64,000 nt of DNA from JAFEDN01 sp963795715 (GCA_963795715.1 CAWCIY010000003.1:1385231-1449230); one strand, 5' to 3'. Shown: positions 1-8,879, numbered from the stretch's first letter. Program-made: numbers and translations. Notes: generated from the letters alone by a model not told the origin.

Positions 1-1
1 A

Positions 2-3000
2 GCCGTAGAGGCAGAAATAACAGAAGAAAACGGATTAACTAAAGCAGAAAATGCTGAGCTTGACTCGTATCTCGAGGAACTAGAAAGGAGGATTGGAGAT
101 TATGCCTTTACAGTAGATGAAAGGCAGGATGAAATTGAATATTGCTTTGGTCATGAAAACGCTAGTATTTTAAGTTTTCTTAATCATGGCCATGAAATTA
201 CAAATGTTGCTCCTGAGTATGATGTAGAGAACAAACAAATCGTTTTTTACGCGGAAAGGGATATTAAAAAGGGAGAAGAGCTACTTTTTAATTATGGCGC
301 CACCTATGGCATTGAAAAATTTGAGCATATTTTTCCAATTGGTATTAGAACGAGCAAGGAATTTTATCAACAGAACTTTGAAGAGTACAGCTACATCATT
401 TTACTAAGCAAAGAAGACCAACAGCTTTTAGGTACTTCAGCAAGCCACTTGTTAATCCCAAAAAATTATGGGGATTTGAGAAAAAATAATACATCCATGC
501 ACATTAATTCTCTCCCCATCCTTGAGATGGCGCAAGAAGAAAACGGAGAATTTAACCCGCTTAAAAAACAAAATTTCATTACCCAGCTTATGTATGCTTT
601 TTTAGAACAAGATGAAGAAATTATAGAAAGCTATATTAAGAAAGAAGTGAGTCTCGCTTTTGTAACTCAAGATGGCAAGAGCGCTTTATCTATTGCTAAT
701 AAAAAAGCTAAAACAAATCCAAAGTTAGCAGGTTTACGAGATAGGCTTGTGGCTGCAATTAAACATTCTTTAAAGGGAGAGGGATGGAATGAGGAAGCAT
801 GTAGTAAATATCTTGCAGCTAATGGCACATCCATAGACGCCGGAAAAGATTTGCCGGAAAGCAAGGAAAATCAAATGGACCTAGGAAGAAGCCTGAGGAT
901 GCCTATAAATAAAAACCTTGAAGATGATGAAGCAAAATTGAATAAAAATAAGAACCGCAAAAAATATAAAAAAACAGAAATGGCAGTGTCCTCCAAAAAA
1001 AGGAGTCGAATAAAATCTAAAATTCCATCAGTCTCACCGAAGCGAAAAAAAACTACAGAGCTGGAGCTACCGACCGATTTACGAGATGCGCAGGATCAAT
1101 GCGCCAAACTAAATACTCCCATTTCACAAATTAGCTCAATTTTAAATACAGGTTCTTTCCTAGAAAAATCAGAAGTAGGATGTTTAGAAAAAGACCCCGT
1201 GGCGCCAATGCAACTTAGTTCGGATTCCAATAATCGAAATAAGCTTGAAATTAGCTCATCGGAAAATAATAATTGCCCCCTCATAGATTTTGACTGGAAA
1301 CAGATTTTGCATAACAGCACTCTGACTCCACAAGAAATCTATGGTTTAGCTACTCGCATTTCAAATATGGGCGGTGACACTAACAGCGGCACTATGCCAT
1401 TATTACCAGTTATGGAAGATGAAATCCCAACTCCAATAGATAGATCGCCAAATCCTACTGCTATTCCTTCTCCAAATTTATCTTTATCCTCTTCGAGAAA
1501 TTCCATTTCAGTAATGAAATCCAAAAAAAGGAAGCGAATAAAATCTGATGTTACATTAAACAATTTAGAAATTAAGCAATATGACACTCTAAAAAAATTA
1601 TTGCCCGGCATAGAAGAAGATGATTTCAAACCACTGCTGCGGAAATATAGCACTCATAAAAAAATTGCTGCGTTAATTGAGCATTCTCAGTGGCTTTGTG
1701 ATAAATCGTTTACAAAAAAACAAATTATTCAAATGATTTCTAAAAGAGGTGGTGATCTTACTTTACAGGCGGTCAAAGACAATTTTCAAAGTTTGACAAC
1801 AGACTTTAAATTTACACCTGATCAGATCTGCAAAATAGCCTCCTATGATGGTGGTTCTTATAACCTGGAGGCAGTCAAAAATAATTTTACTATTTTGAAA
1901 GGCATTGGTTTTACACCTGATCAGATCTGCAAAATAGTCTCTTATACAGGTGGTTCTCATAACTTGGAGGCAGTCAAAAATAATTTTACTATTTTGAAAG
2001 GCATTGGTTTTGACTGTGATTCAGTTACCAAGATAGCCTCTCAACCTGGTGCTTCTCTAATCCTTGAGTTGTTAAAAAAATATGCTGGGCAAATTGATAC
2101 ACATAAAATCAAACCTAAATTTTTTTTAAACTTAAGAGTGCGCGGGCGGTTACCTCCGGCTAAAAAAATAGAACCCCTTTTGGAGGAAGAGATTAAAAAA
2201 CGAAAGAATTCTTTAAAAAATTTAGACAAAGTAGATCCCGTGGCAAAAACGCCAGTGCAACTTAGTTCAGATTCCAAAGACCTTTCCTCCCATAAAAAAA
2301 GGGGTCAAAAAAGAAAAAAGAAGGCTTCTTTGGCTAGGATTTTCAGAAAATCAACAAATGACAAATTGATTGAAAAAGTCAAGTTTCATTTTAGTGCTGA
2401 TCAGATTGCCAAAATACTCTCCCCTAGGGGTGGACAACTTAACCTGGAGGCAGGTTTAAAGTATTTCAATGACTTCATGGGAAAGGAGATGCCCTTTAGT
2501 ACTAATCAGGTTGTCAAAATACTCTCCCATACTGCTGGACATCTTAGTCTGGAGGCAGGTTTAGAGTATTTCAGGGGAGAGAAGAAGCCCTTTAGTACCA
2601 ATCAGATTACCCAAATGCTCTCCAAGGATTGTGGACATCTTAACCTGCGCGCAGTCCTAGAGTGTTTTAATGTTTTAGAGCAAATGAATATTCAGCCTGA
2701 TCTGATGACCCGACTGGCCTCTAGTAATGGTGGGGGTTTAAAAATTAGAAAACTTACAGAATATCGTCAGAAGCTTGAGCCATATCAACCACTCATGCCT
2801 GAATTTTATATTAATTTAACAAAAGATAACCGTGGTATAGTGGGGGTTAACAAGATGGAAATAAGATTAAAAAATAAACTTAAAGAAATGGAAGAACAAC
2901 AAGCCAAGGATGTATTCAATAAAGATAAAAGAAATAGTAAATTAAGCCCACCATCTGCTACAGCCACACCCAGTGTGAGTCAAACTGCAAGATACCGTTT

Positions 3001-3121
3001 TATGCCGCCGCCCAGGCAAAAATCAAACGATAAAACTAATCTTGAAGGCTTAAATAAGAGCACGGATCCAACTGAAAAAAATGCATTATCAATAACCCAT
3101 AATCAAGGAATCACAAGATAA
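2..3121 (+). CDS. SET-domain protein with two TALE-like repeat arrays (copy 1, 5' end outside window)
   Basis: The reading frame is open from base 2, so the gene starts upstream of the window. Alignment with the paralogue at 3793 shows about the first 108 residues are missing. What remains holds the C-terminal half of a SET domain (SFLNHGHEITNV and GEELLFNYG, the AdoMet-binding and catalytic motifs), then a K/R-rich region with NLS-like stretches (KKRSRIKSK, KSKKRKRIKSD). Two arrays of roughly 33-residue repeats follow at 1709-2107 and 2390-2788. The repeats have the TAL-effector pattern (F-T-P-D-Q at 1-5, I-A-S at 9-11, G-G at 14-15, L-E-A-V at 19-22). A role as a secreted chromatin-targeting effector is inference. 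Unlike copy 2 it carries a second array and a different C-terminus. Confidence 0.85.
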   Translation, partial: AVEAEITEENGLTKAENAELDSYLEELERRIGDYAFTVDERQDEIEYCFGHENASILSFLNHGHEITNVAPEYDVENKQIVFYAERDIKKGEELLFNYGATYGIEKFEHIFPIGIRTSKEFYQQNFEEYSYIILLSKEDQQLLGTSASHLLIPKNYGDLRKNNTSMHINSLPILEMAQEENGEFNPLKKQNFITQLMYAFLEQDEEIIESYIKKEVSLAFVTQDGKSALSIANKKAKTNPKLAGLRDRLVAAIKHSLKGEGWNEEACSKYLAANGTSIDAGKDLPESKENQMDLGRSLRMPINKNLEDDEAKLNKNKNRKKYKKTEMAVSSKKRSRIKSKIPSVSPKRKKTTELELPTDLRDAQDQCAKLNTPISQISSILNTGSFLEKSEVGCLEKDPVAPMQLSSDSNNRNKLEISSSENNNCPLIDFDWKQILHNSTLTPQEIYGLATRISNMGGDTNSGTMPLLPVMEDEIPTPIDRSPNPTAIPSPNLSLSSSRNSISVMKSKKRKRIKSDVTLNNLEIKQYDTLKKLLPGIEEDDFKPLLRKYSTHKKIAALIEHSQWLCDKSFTKKQIIQMISKRGGDLTLQAVKDNFQSLTTDFKFTPDQICKIASYDGGSYNLEAVKNNFTILKGIGFTPDQICKIVSYTGGSHNLEAVKNNFTILKGIGFDCDSVTKIASQPGASLILELLKKYAGQIDTHKIKPKFFLNLRVRGRLPPAKKIEPLLEEEIKKRKNSLKNLDKVDPVAKTPVQLSSDSKDLSSHKKRGQKRKKKASLARIFRKSTNDKLIEKVKFHFSADQIAKILSPRGGQLNLEAGLKYFNDFMGKEMPFSTNQVVKILSHTAGHLSLEAGLEYFRGEKKPFSTNQITQMLSKDCGHLNLRAVLECFNVLEQMNIQPDLMTRLASSNGGGLKIRKLTEYRQKLEPYQPLMPEFYINLTKDNRGIVGVNKMEIRLKNKLKEMEEQQAKDVFNKDKRNSKLSPPSATATPSVSQTARYRFMPPPRQKSNDKTNLEGLNKSTDPTEKNALSITHNQGITR
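1709..2107 (+). repeat. TALE-like repeat array, 4 units (copy 1, array 1)
   Basis: Units start at 1709 (34 residues), 1811 (33), 1910 (33) and 2009 (33). Aligned to the TAL-effector repeat, the residues at positions 12-13 are KR, YD, YT and QP, and positions 14-15 are GG in the first three units and GA in the last. Units 2 and 3 are nearly identical. A degenerate 33-residue unit directly precedes unit 1, like the cryptic N-terminal repeats of TALEs. Confidence 0.75.
2390..2788 (+). repeat. TALE-like repeat array, 4 units (copy 1, array 2)
   Basis: Units start at 2390 (35 residues), 2495 (32), 2591 (33) and 2690 (33), each beginning F/I-S/Q-x-D/N. Residues at positions 12-13 are PR, HT, KD and SN, followed by GG, AG, CG and GG. 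The units are more diverged from one another than those of array 1. This array is absent from the paralogue at 3793. Confidence 0.65.
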
Positions 3122-3169
3122 ACTACCACAACCAAAACAGTAATTGCAGCAGGACTTATGGAATCTATT

Positions 3170-3397
3170 TTACGCTAGATTTTTGTCGGATAAATGGCTT
3201 TTTTTAGCCTTGGATTTAGTATTTCCCAACATGGTATCAAGCAAAAATAAAAATTTAACTTCCTTGTTTAAAATAACACTGGGAATGGGTCCCATTTTTT
3301 CTTTGGCTTCGTGAGCTATGGCATTATTTTCGCGAATTTCTTGTATATTAACAATAAATACAAATAACTGAACGATTCGTTGAAAGTTTTCGTAAAC
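3170..3397 (-). pseudogene. Unrecognised minus-strand ORF fragment
   Basis: About 75 sense codons lie open on the minus strand, ending in TAA at 3170-3172, with no start codon recognised. The translation (VYENFQRIVQLFVF... ending KSKAKKSHLSDKNLA) matches nothing I recognise. It probably survives from a gene destroyed when the SET paralogues duplicated. The rest of 3122-3792 is non-coding apart from the IS3 scrap at 3468; a plus-strand MDYTVILTPDDPG stretch near 3685 hints at a HicB-like relic, but it is too short to call. Confidence 0.25.
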
Positions 3398-3467
3398 TTA
3401 GTCTGCCCCTCCGGGCCAAAATCCAATTGATCAAATTCTTCCGATTTTTCTAATAAAAATCGATAAT

Positions 3468-3524
3468 GTGTATATTGAACGATTATGGCGCACGATTAAA
3501 TATGAGGCGATTTACTTGAATGTG
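3468..3524 (+). pseudogene. IS3-family transposase remnant
   Basis: Nineteen codons read VYIERLWRTIKYEAIYLNV, the well-known stretch near the C-terminus of IS3-family OrfB integrases (ERxWRTIKYExIYLN). A TAG follows at once, and an out-of-frame EFLYDN resembles the next part of the same family. Nothing else of the element was found. It indicates past transposition between the two SET paralogues. Confidence 0.55.
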
Positions 3525-3792
3525 TAGAATTTTTATATGACAACCATTTTTTTTAAAAATATTTTTTAAAAAAACTTGACTAGAAAAACGAATTATGAAA
3601 TTCTGAGTTCTGGTGACAACACTCTCTTCATTTGATGTCGAAACTGTCTAGTCGATGGGGTGTGAATCAATTGGACTTGGAAGGATGGATTATACAGTTA
3701 TACTTACGCCAGATGATCCAGGGTTTTTTTATTACGGATCACGCTGACCAGTATTGTTGATGATTACCAAATAAATAAATTTTAATAATAAC

Positions 3793-6579
3793 GTGGATAT
3801 ACGAATGCGAAAGCCTATAATTTCTACCAATCACATAACAACCTATAACTTAAGAGATGAGACAGTTAGAAATACGATTATCAATTCTCACCCTACCATC
3901 AAAACAATACAGAATCCTCCTGAAAAGTTGGGCCTATTTTCAGTTTCAGGTATCGGATATGGTGTTTATGCAGAAAAAAAAATCTTCGCTGAAGAAATGA
4001 TAGGTGTTTATGGAGGAGAATTCGTCACACAAAAAATTAAAAATCGCGTAGTTCGTCCCCCCTTTGAAAAAGAAAAGGAGAAAGTTGAATATATAGAGAG
4101 GTTAAAAGCCAAAAGAGCCGTAGAGGCAGAAATAACAGAAGAAAACGGATTAACTAAAGCAGAAAATGCTGAGCTTGACTCGTATCTCGAGGAACTAGAA
4201 AGGAGGATTGGAGATTATGCCTTTACAGTAGATGAAAGGCAGGATGAAATTGAATATTGCTTTGGTCATGAAAACGCTAGTATTTTAAGTTTTCTTAATC
4301 ATGGCCATGAAATTACAAATGTTGCTCCTGAGTATGATGTAGAGAACAAACAAATCGTTTTTTACGCGGAAAGGGATATTAAAAAGGGAGAAGAGCTACT
4401 TTTTAATTATGGCGCCACCTATGGCATTGAAAAATTTGAGCATATTTTTCCAATTGGTATTAGAACGAGCAAGGAATTTTATCAACAGAACTTTGAAGAG
4501 TACAGCTACATCATTTTACTAAGCAAAGAAGACCAACAGCTCTTAGGTACTTCAGCAAGCCACTTGTTAATCCCAAAAAATTATGGGGATTTGAGAAAAA
4601 ATAATACATCCATGCACATTAATTCTCTCCCCATCCTTGAGATGGCGCAAGAAGAAAACGGAGAATTTAACCCGCTTAAAAAACAAAATTTCATTACCCA
4701 GCTTATGTATGCTTTTTTAGAACAAGATGAAGAAATTATAGGAAGCTATATTAAGAAAGAAGTGAGTCTCGCTTTTGTAACTCAAGGTGGCAAGAGCGCT
4801 TTATCTATTGCTAATAAAAAAGCTAAAACAAATCCAAAGTTAGCAGGTTTACGAGATAGGCTTGTCGCTGCAATTAAATATTCTTTAAAGGGAGAGGGAT
4901 GGAATGAGGAAGCATGTAGTAAATATCTTGCAGCTAATGGCATATCCATAGACGCCGGAAAAGATTTGCCGGAAAGCAAGGAAAATCAAATGGACCTAGG
5001 AAGAAGCCTGAGGATGCCTATAAATAAAAACCTTGAAGATGATGAAGCAAAATTGAATAAAAATAAGAAACGCAAAAAATATAAAAAAACAGAAATGGCA
5101 GTGTCCTCCAAAAAAAGGAGTCGAATAAAATCTAAAATTCCATCAGTCTCGCCGAAGCGAAAAAAAACTACAGAGCTGGAGCTACCGACCGATTTACGAG
5201 ATGCGCAGGATCAATGCGCCAAACTAAATACTCCCGTTTCACAAATTAGCTCATCGGAAAATAATATTTGCCCCCCCATAGATTTTGACTGGAAGCAGAT
5301 TTTTCATAACACGTCCAGCCCTCTGCCTCCACAAGCAATCTATGACTTAGCTACTCGCATTTCAAATATGGGCGGTGATACTAATAGCGGCACTACGCCA
5401 TTATTACCAGTTATGGAAGATGAAATCCCAACTCCAATAGATAGATCGCCAAATCCTATTGCTATTCCTTCTCCAAGTTTACTTTTATCCTCTTCGAGAA
5501 ATTCCATTTCAGTAATGAAATCCAAAAAAAGAAAGCGATCAAAACCTAACGTAGTTTCTTCAGCAACGGACTCCAAAAAAAAGAAGCGAACAAAATCTGA
5601 TGTTACATTAAACAATTTAGAAATTAAGCAATATGACACTCTAAAAAAATTATTGCCCGGCATAGAAGAAGATGATTTCAAACCACTGCTTCGGAAATAT
5701 AATACTCGTAAAAAAATTGCTGCGTTAATTGAACATTCTCAGTGGCTTTGTGATAAATCGTTTACAAAAAAACAAATTATTCAAATGATTTCTAAAAGAG
5801 GTGGTGATCTTACTTTGCAGGCGGTCAAAGACAATTTTCAAAATTTGACAATAGACTTTAAATTTACACCTGATCAGATCTGCAAAATAGCCTCCTATAA
5901 GGGTGGTTCTCATAACCTTAAGGCAGTCATAAACAATTTTCAAAGTTTGACAACAGACTTTAAATTTACACCTGATCAGATCTGCAAAATAGCCTCTCAT
6001 GATGGTGGTTCTTCTCACCTGGAGGCAGTCAAAAATAATTTTGATATTTTGAAAGGCATTGGTTTTGACTGTGATAAAGTTACCAAAATAGCCTCTCAAA
6101 ATGGTGGTTCTCTAATCCTTGAATTGTTTAAAAAATATGCTGAGCAAATTCGTACATATAAAATCAAACCTACATTTTTATTAAACTTAAAAAATGGCTG
6201 GAGGTTATTTTCGGCTAAAAAAATGGAACCCCTTTTGAAAAAAGAGATTAAAAAACGAATGAATTCTTTAAAAAATTTAGACAAAGTATTGAATGATAAA
6301 TCAAATAAACAGAGTAGGCATTCAACCCAACCAGTTACCCCATCCCTTTTTGGTAAAAATGCAGGACAGAGTTTTTTTCAACTACCGAAAGATATTAATA
6401 ACCAAGAAATGAAAAACAAGACAAGCTCATTACTTCGTCAAATAAACCCCTCCGGCTCACCTCCACCAGAATTATCCCAAATTAACCAGCCGCCTAATTT
6501 TTTTAAACAAAAATTTAAAGGAAAAGAGCTGAAAATTAAAGCGTCTTTTTACAACGACTCTACCCCATCACAAAATTAA
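3793..6579 (+). CDS. SET-domain protein with TALE-like repeats (copy 2, complete)
   Basis: The product has 928 residues. SET domain about 45-215: GIGYGVYA (53-60), SFLNHGHEITNV (166-177, the N-H pair that contacts AdoMet) and GEELLFNYG (199-207, catalytic Tyr). Residues 215-420 form a helical, possibly ankyrin-like, region. K/R-rich clusters near 438 (KKRSRIKSK), 577 and 594 resemble nuclear-localisation signals. Residues 657-790 hold four TALE-like repeats, the third with the canonical HD di-residue. SET proteins methylate lysines, and intracellular Legionella secrete SET effectors that modify host histones. Repeat-guided DNA targeting is inference. Start is GTG at 3793 or ATG at 3805; neither has a clear ribosome site. 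Nearly identical to copy 1 over long stretches, so the duplication is recent. Confidence 0.85.
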   Translation: MDIRMRKPIISTNHITTYNLRDETVRNTIINSHPTIKTIQNPPEKLGLFSVSGIGYGVYAEKKIFAEEMIGVYGGEFVTQKIKNRVVRPPFEKEKEKVEYIERLKAKRAVEAEITEENGLTKAENAELDSYLEELERRIGDYAFTVDERQDEIEYCFGHENASILSFLNHGHEITNVAPEYDVENKQIVFYAERDIKKGEELLFNYGATYGIEKFEHIFPIGIRTSKEFYQQNFEEYSYIILLSKEDQQLLGTSASHLLIPKNYGDLRKNNTSMHINSLPILEMAQEENGEFNPLKKQNFITQLMYAFLEQDEEIIGSYIKKEVSLAFVTQGGKSALSIANKKAKTNPKLAGLRDRLVAAIKYSLKGEGWNEEACSKYLAANGISIDAGKDLPESKENQMDLGRSLRMPINKNLEDDEAKLNKNKKRKKYKKTEMAVSSKKRSRIKSKIPSVSPKRKKTTELELPTDLRDAQDQCAKLNTPVSQISSSENNICPPIDFDWKQIFHNTSSPLPPQAIYDLATRISNMGGDTNSGTTPLLPVMEDEIPTPIDRSPNPIAIPSPSLLLSSSRNSISVMKSKKRKRSKPNVVSSATDSKKKKRTKSDVTLNNLEIKQYDTLKKLLPGIEEDDFKPLLRKYNTRKKIAALIEHSQWLCDKSFTKKQIIQMISKRGGDLTLQAVKDNFQNLTIDFKFTPDQICKIASYKGGSHNLKAVINNFQSLTTDFKFTPDQICKIASHDGGSSHLEAVKNNFDILKGIGFDCDKVTKIASQNGGSLILELFKKYAEQIRTYKIKPTFLLNLKNGWRLFSAKKMEPLLKKEIKKRMNSLKNLDKVLNDKSNKQSRHSTQPVTPSLFGKNAGQSFFQLPKDINNQEMKNKTSSLLRQINPSGSPPPELSQINQPPNFFKQKFKGKELKIKASFYNDSTPSQN
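5761..6162 (+). repeat. TALE-like repeat array, 4 units (copy 2)
   Basis: Units begin at 5761 (34 residues), 5863 (34), 5965 (33) and 6064 (33). Di-residues at 12-13 are KR, YK, HD and QN, each followed by GG. The third unit, FTPDQICKIASHDGGSS, matches the TAL-effector consensus LTPDQVVAIAS-HD-GG in register. A degenerate unit precedes (from IEEDDFKPLL) and another follows (IKPTFLLNL). Confidence 0.75.
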
Positions 6580-6846
6580 ATCAGACAAGTTATAGTCTCC
6601 GTGTATGCAGGCTTTTTTGTGATGGGTGAAAACGAAGGGATGCCGTAAAGCCAGCTTATTCAAGGCTTCGAAGGCGCTTAGACGGCAAGTAGCACAAATG
6701 ACAGTTAGAGAAAATTAGCTAAAAAGGTTGGCCAAGTGAGCATTTATGATGCAAGTAATCCCCTTTTAAAAAGAGGGATTGCGGAGGAATGGGCTACGTA
6801 ATAGTAGCGCCAATTCACGATAGCTGCCGGTGTGAAAAAATTAACC

Positions 6847-6876
6847 TTGTAAAAATAACTAAAGTTCAGATAAAAT
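6847..6876 (+). promoter_or_regulatory. Putative sigma70 promoter
   Basis: TTGTAA at 6847-6852 and TAAAAT at 6871-6876 with an 18-bp spacer, about 70 bp before the start at 6948. The rest of the 6580-6946 gap shows no coding potential. Confidence 0.4.
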
Positions 6877-6947
6877 AGCGTTATAAAAATAATACAGACC
6901 ACACAAAGTCATTTATTATTTGCTTACAACTAATGGAGTTAAAGTAT

Positions 6948-7616
6948 ATGCCTGATAAAAAAAAAGAAAAATGCGGAAATTCAAGCTTAGCTACTAAAAA
7001 TCCAACTGACCCAGCCATGTTAGCTAAGTTAGCAGAGGATTGGGAATCAAAGGCTAAGGCTTATAAAGATATCTCTGATTGGGACAATGCGGGGTTTTGT
7101 TTGCATAAAAAGGCAAAACTTACGGTTTCGCCAAAAGATTGGGAGAATGCTGCCCAAACTTATTGGAAAAATGTCAACTGGTGGTGCGCTGCATTTTGTT
7201 GGTGGCAAAAAGCTCGCCTTACAGGATCACCAAACGATTGGGGGAATGCTGCTCATTGCTATGATCGTGCTTCTAAATTTTGGCCTGCGGGAGAATGCTG
7301 GTATATAAAAGCTAATCTTACAAATTCAGCAGACGATTGGGAGAAAGCTGCTCAATGTTATGAAAAAATCCCTAATTGGAAACATGCTGCTGCTTGTTGG
7401 AATAAAAAGGCTACACTCACGGATTCACAGCAGGATCGGGAGAGCGCTGCCAAATGTTCAAGCAATATTAAACCTAGTGTGCGTAATCGTACTAGTATAT
7501 GGGACGCTACTTTTATCGGCAAAAAGCGAAAAAAGCCGTCTAAAAAGCCATCTAAACAGCTATCGTCACAGCCGCCAGAGAAAAGTTACACTGAAGTTCC
7601 AATGCGAAAACCGTAG
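6948..7616 (+). CDS. W-rich 33-residue-repeat (TPR/SNAP-like) protein
   Basis: The product has 222 residues from ATG 6948, chosen over ATG 6933 because GGAG (6935-6938) lies 9 nt upstream of it. Four and a third repeats of exactly 33 residues begin D-W-E-x-A-A and end K-K-A-x-L-T-x-S, with conserved Trp, Cys and Tyr, giving a TPR-like pair of helices per unit. The C-terminus is K/S-rich (KKRKKPSKKPSK), which could be a nuclear signal. The gene is placed between the SET/TALE-like genes and their relic, and its last codons run into that relic, so the native C-terminus may be lost. Such repeats mediate protein binding; no enzyme domain is visible. Function unknown. Confidence 0.65.
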   Translation: MPDKKKEKCGNSSLATKNPTDPAMLAKLAEDWESKAKAYKDISDWDNAGFCLHKKAKLTVSPKDWENAAQTYWKNVNWWCAAFCWWQKARLTGSPNDWGNAAHCYDRASKFWPAGECWYIKANLTNSADDWEKAAQCYEKIPNWKHAAACWNKKATLTDSQQDRESAAKCSSNIKPSVRNRTSIWDATFIGKKRKKPSKKPSKQLSSQPPEKSYTEVPMRKP

Positions 7617-7909
7617 AGGAAGAAATAACAGAAGAAAACGGATTAACTAAAGCAGAAAATTCTGAGCTTGACTCGTATCTCGAGGAACTAGAAAGGAGGA
7701 TGAAATTGAATATTGCTTTGGTCGTAAAAAAGCTAGTATTTTAAATTTTGTTAATCATGGCCATGAAATTACAAATGTTGCTCCTGAGTATGATGTAGAG
7801 AACAAACAAATCGTTTTTTACGCGGAAATGGCCTCTAGTTGTGGTGGGGGTTTAAAAATTAGAAAACTTACAGAATATCGTCAGAAGCTTGAGCCATGTC
7901 AACCACTCA
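7606..7909 (+). pseudogene. Chimeric relic of a SET/TALE-like gene
   Basis: DNA up to about 7827 matches the SET region of the two paralogues, with one short deletion at a repeated AGGAT. At about 7827 it jumps to sequence matching the last TALE-like repeat of copy 1 (ASSCGGGLKIRKLTEY, di-residue SC instead of SN). The frame is interrupted by a stop after SIL (7742). It is a third family member reduced by internal deletions. Confidence 0.75.
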
Positions 7910-7910
7910 G

Positions 7911-8092
7911 TTTTCGTTGGCGCAAGTGGGTCAATTCCGTTTAGCGCTGAGGATTATTTGGCGATTTTGCCAAAATTCGTACTGGCCATGGCCTCTAAAA
8001 TGTCTGATTTTTCTATGCCTTTTTATATCAGCGGAATTGTTAGCCTAATCTTGGGAATCATTCTGTGTTATTACGGATTTGGGTATAGTTGA
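7911..8092 (+). pseudogene. C-terminal fragment of a membrane protein
   Basis: About 60 residues ending in MPFYISGIVSLILGIILCYYGFGYS, a typical last transmembrane helix of a transporter (MFS-like). No native start exists; the frame continues from the preceding relic. It overlaps the 3' end of the convergent deformylase gene by 48 bp. Confidence 0.4.
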
Positions 8093-8707
8093 TTTTTCTT
8101 TCTCAAGGCTTTTTTGTTTGATGAGATTATCAAACAGCTTTCTTTTTTCAGGAGGGAGTTCTGCGCGCCTGATTTTTAACATTTCTTCGTGTGTGCCTTG
8201 CAGACATTCTGGAGTCAGTCTATCAGTTATAAGTAAGCCATTTAAATGATCGATTTCATGCTGTAAAACCCGGGCATAAAAGCCTTGTTCTATTTTGGTG
8301 ACTTCTTTACCAGTTTCATCCTGATATCTCACTTTTATGGCATTATATCTTGGCACTTTTCCCATGACACTTTTTACCGAATAACATGCTTCGAAGTCGC
8401 TATACATGCCTTTACTCTCAATGGGTTCATACGTCGCATTAATGATGACATGCATCGGCATTTCTTGCACATTATCGCGGAGCATTGCGGCGCTTTCTGG
8501 AATATATATAACAGCAATGTTTCTGCCAATGCCTACCTGAGGCGCAGCAAGCCCAACGCCGCCAAGCGCAAATATTGTTTCTTTCATCTGAGTAATTAAT
8601 TCCTGATCAGCGCTTGCCAAAGGAAAAATGATTTTGGTGGATGGTTGTTTTAGTGCCGATTTTTTCTGATTAGGTACGCTTTCTATATTGATAATTTGCT
8701 CTTTCAT
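8045..8707 (-). CDS. def: Peptide deformylase
   Basis: The product has 220 residues. It removes the formyl group from N-terminal formyl-methionine of new proteins. All three family motifs are visible: GVGLAAPQVGI (motif 1), EACYS (motif 2, the metal-ligand Cys, usually EGCLS) and QHEIDHLNG (motif 3, two His ligands and catalytic Glu). The C-terminal extension after LTPE is longer than in E. coli Def and charged. The start ATG is preceded by GGAGG at good spacing. Motif 2 departs from consensus (A and Y for G and L), so it may be a secondary deformylase rather than the housekeeping copy. Confidence 0.9.
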   Translation of the reverse strand: MKEQIINIESVPNQKKSALKQPSTKIIFPLASADQELITQMKETIFALGGVGLAAPQVGIGRNIAVIYIPESAAMLRDNVQEMPMHVIINATYEPIESKGMYSDFEACYSVKSVMGKVPRYNAIKVRYQDETGKEVTKIEQGFYARVLQHEIDHLNGLLITDRLTPECLQGTHEEMLKIRRAELPPEKRKLFDNLIKQKSLEKEKSTIPKSVITQNDSQD

Positions 8708-8862
8708 TTAAATGTGCCTCCAAAAAATGGGTATAAACCCGTATACGTTACATTGATGAATTACGCCAAGAGGATGAACGAATTATGTCATAGTCCATTA
8801 TGAGGAGCCAGGTGTATCAAGTTTAACCATTCCAAAATTCTAGAATTAAGAATGGGCTTATC

Positions 8863-8879
8863 GTTCGCAATTCGCGAAC
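8863..8879. promoter_or_regulatory. Inverted repeat GTTCGC-5-GCGAAC
   Basis: A perfect 6-bp inverted repeat around AATTC, sharing the TTCGCGAA core with the cluster at 10748-10779 on the other side of the IS66 element. Before insertion the two clusters lay about 80 bp apart upstream of the wHTH gene, as expected for operator sites. Confidence 0.4.

Noticed and set aside
5725..6099. Minus-strand ORF across the TALE-like repeats with its own periodic sequence
   Set aside because: It is the antisense shadow of the repeats; the plus strand has the family motifs and the periodicity simply carries over.
7889..8092. Independent 67-codon membrane protein gene
   Set aside because: Its first codons belong to the SET/TALE-like relic and only the end resembles a transmembrane helix, so it is a 3' fragment fused by rearrangement.
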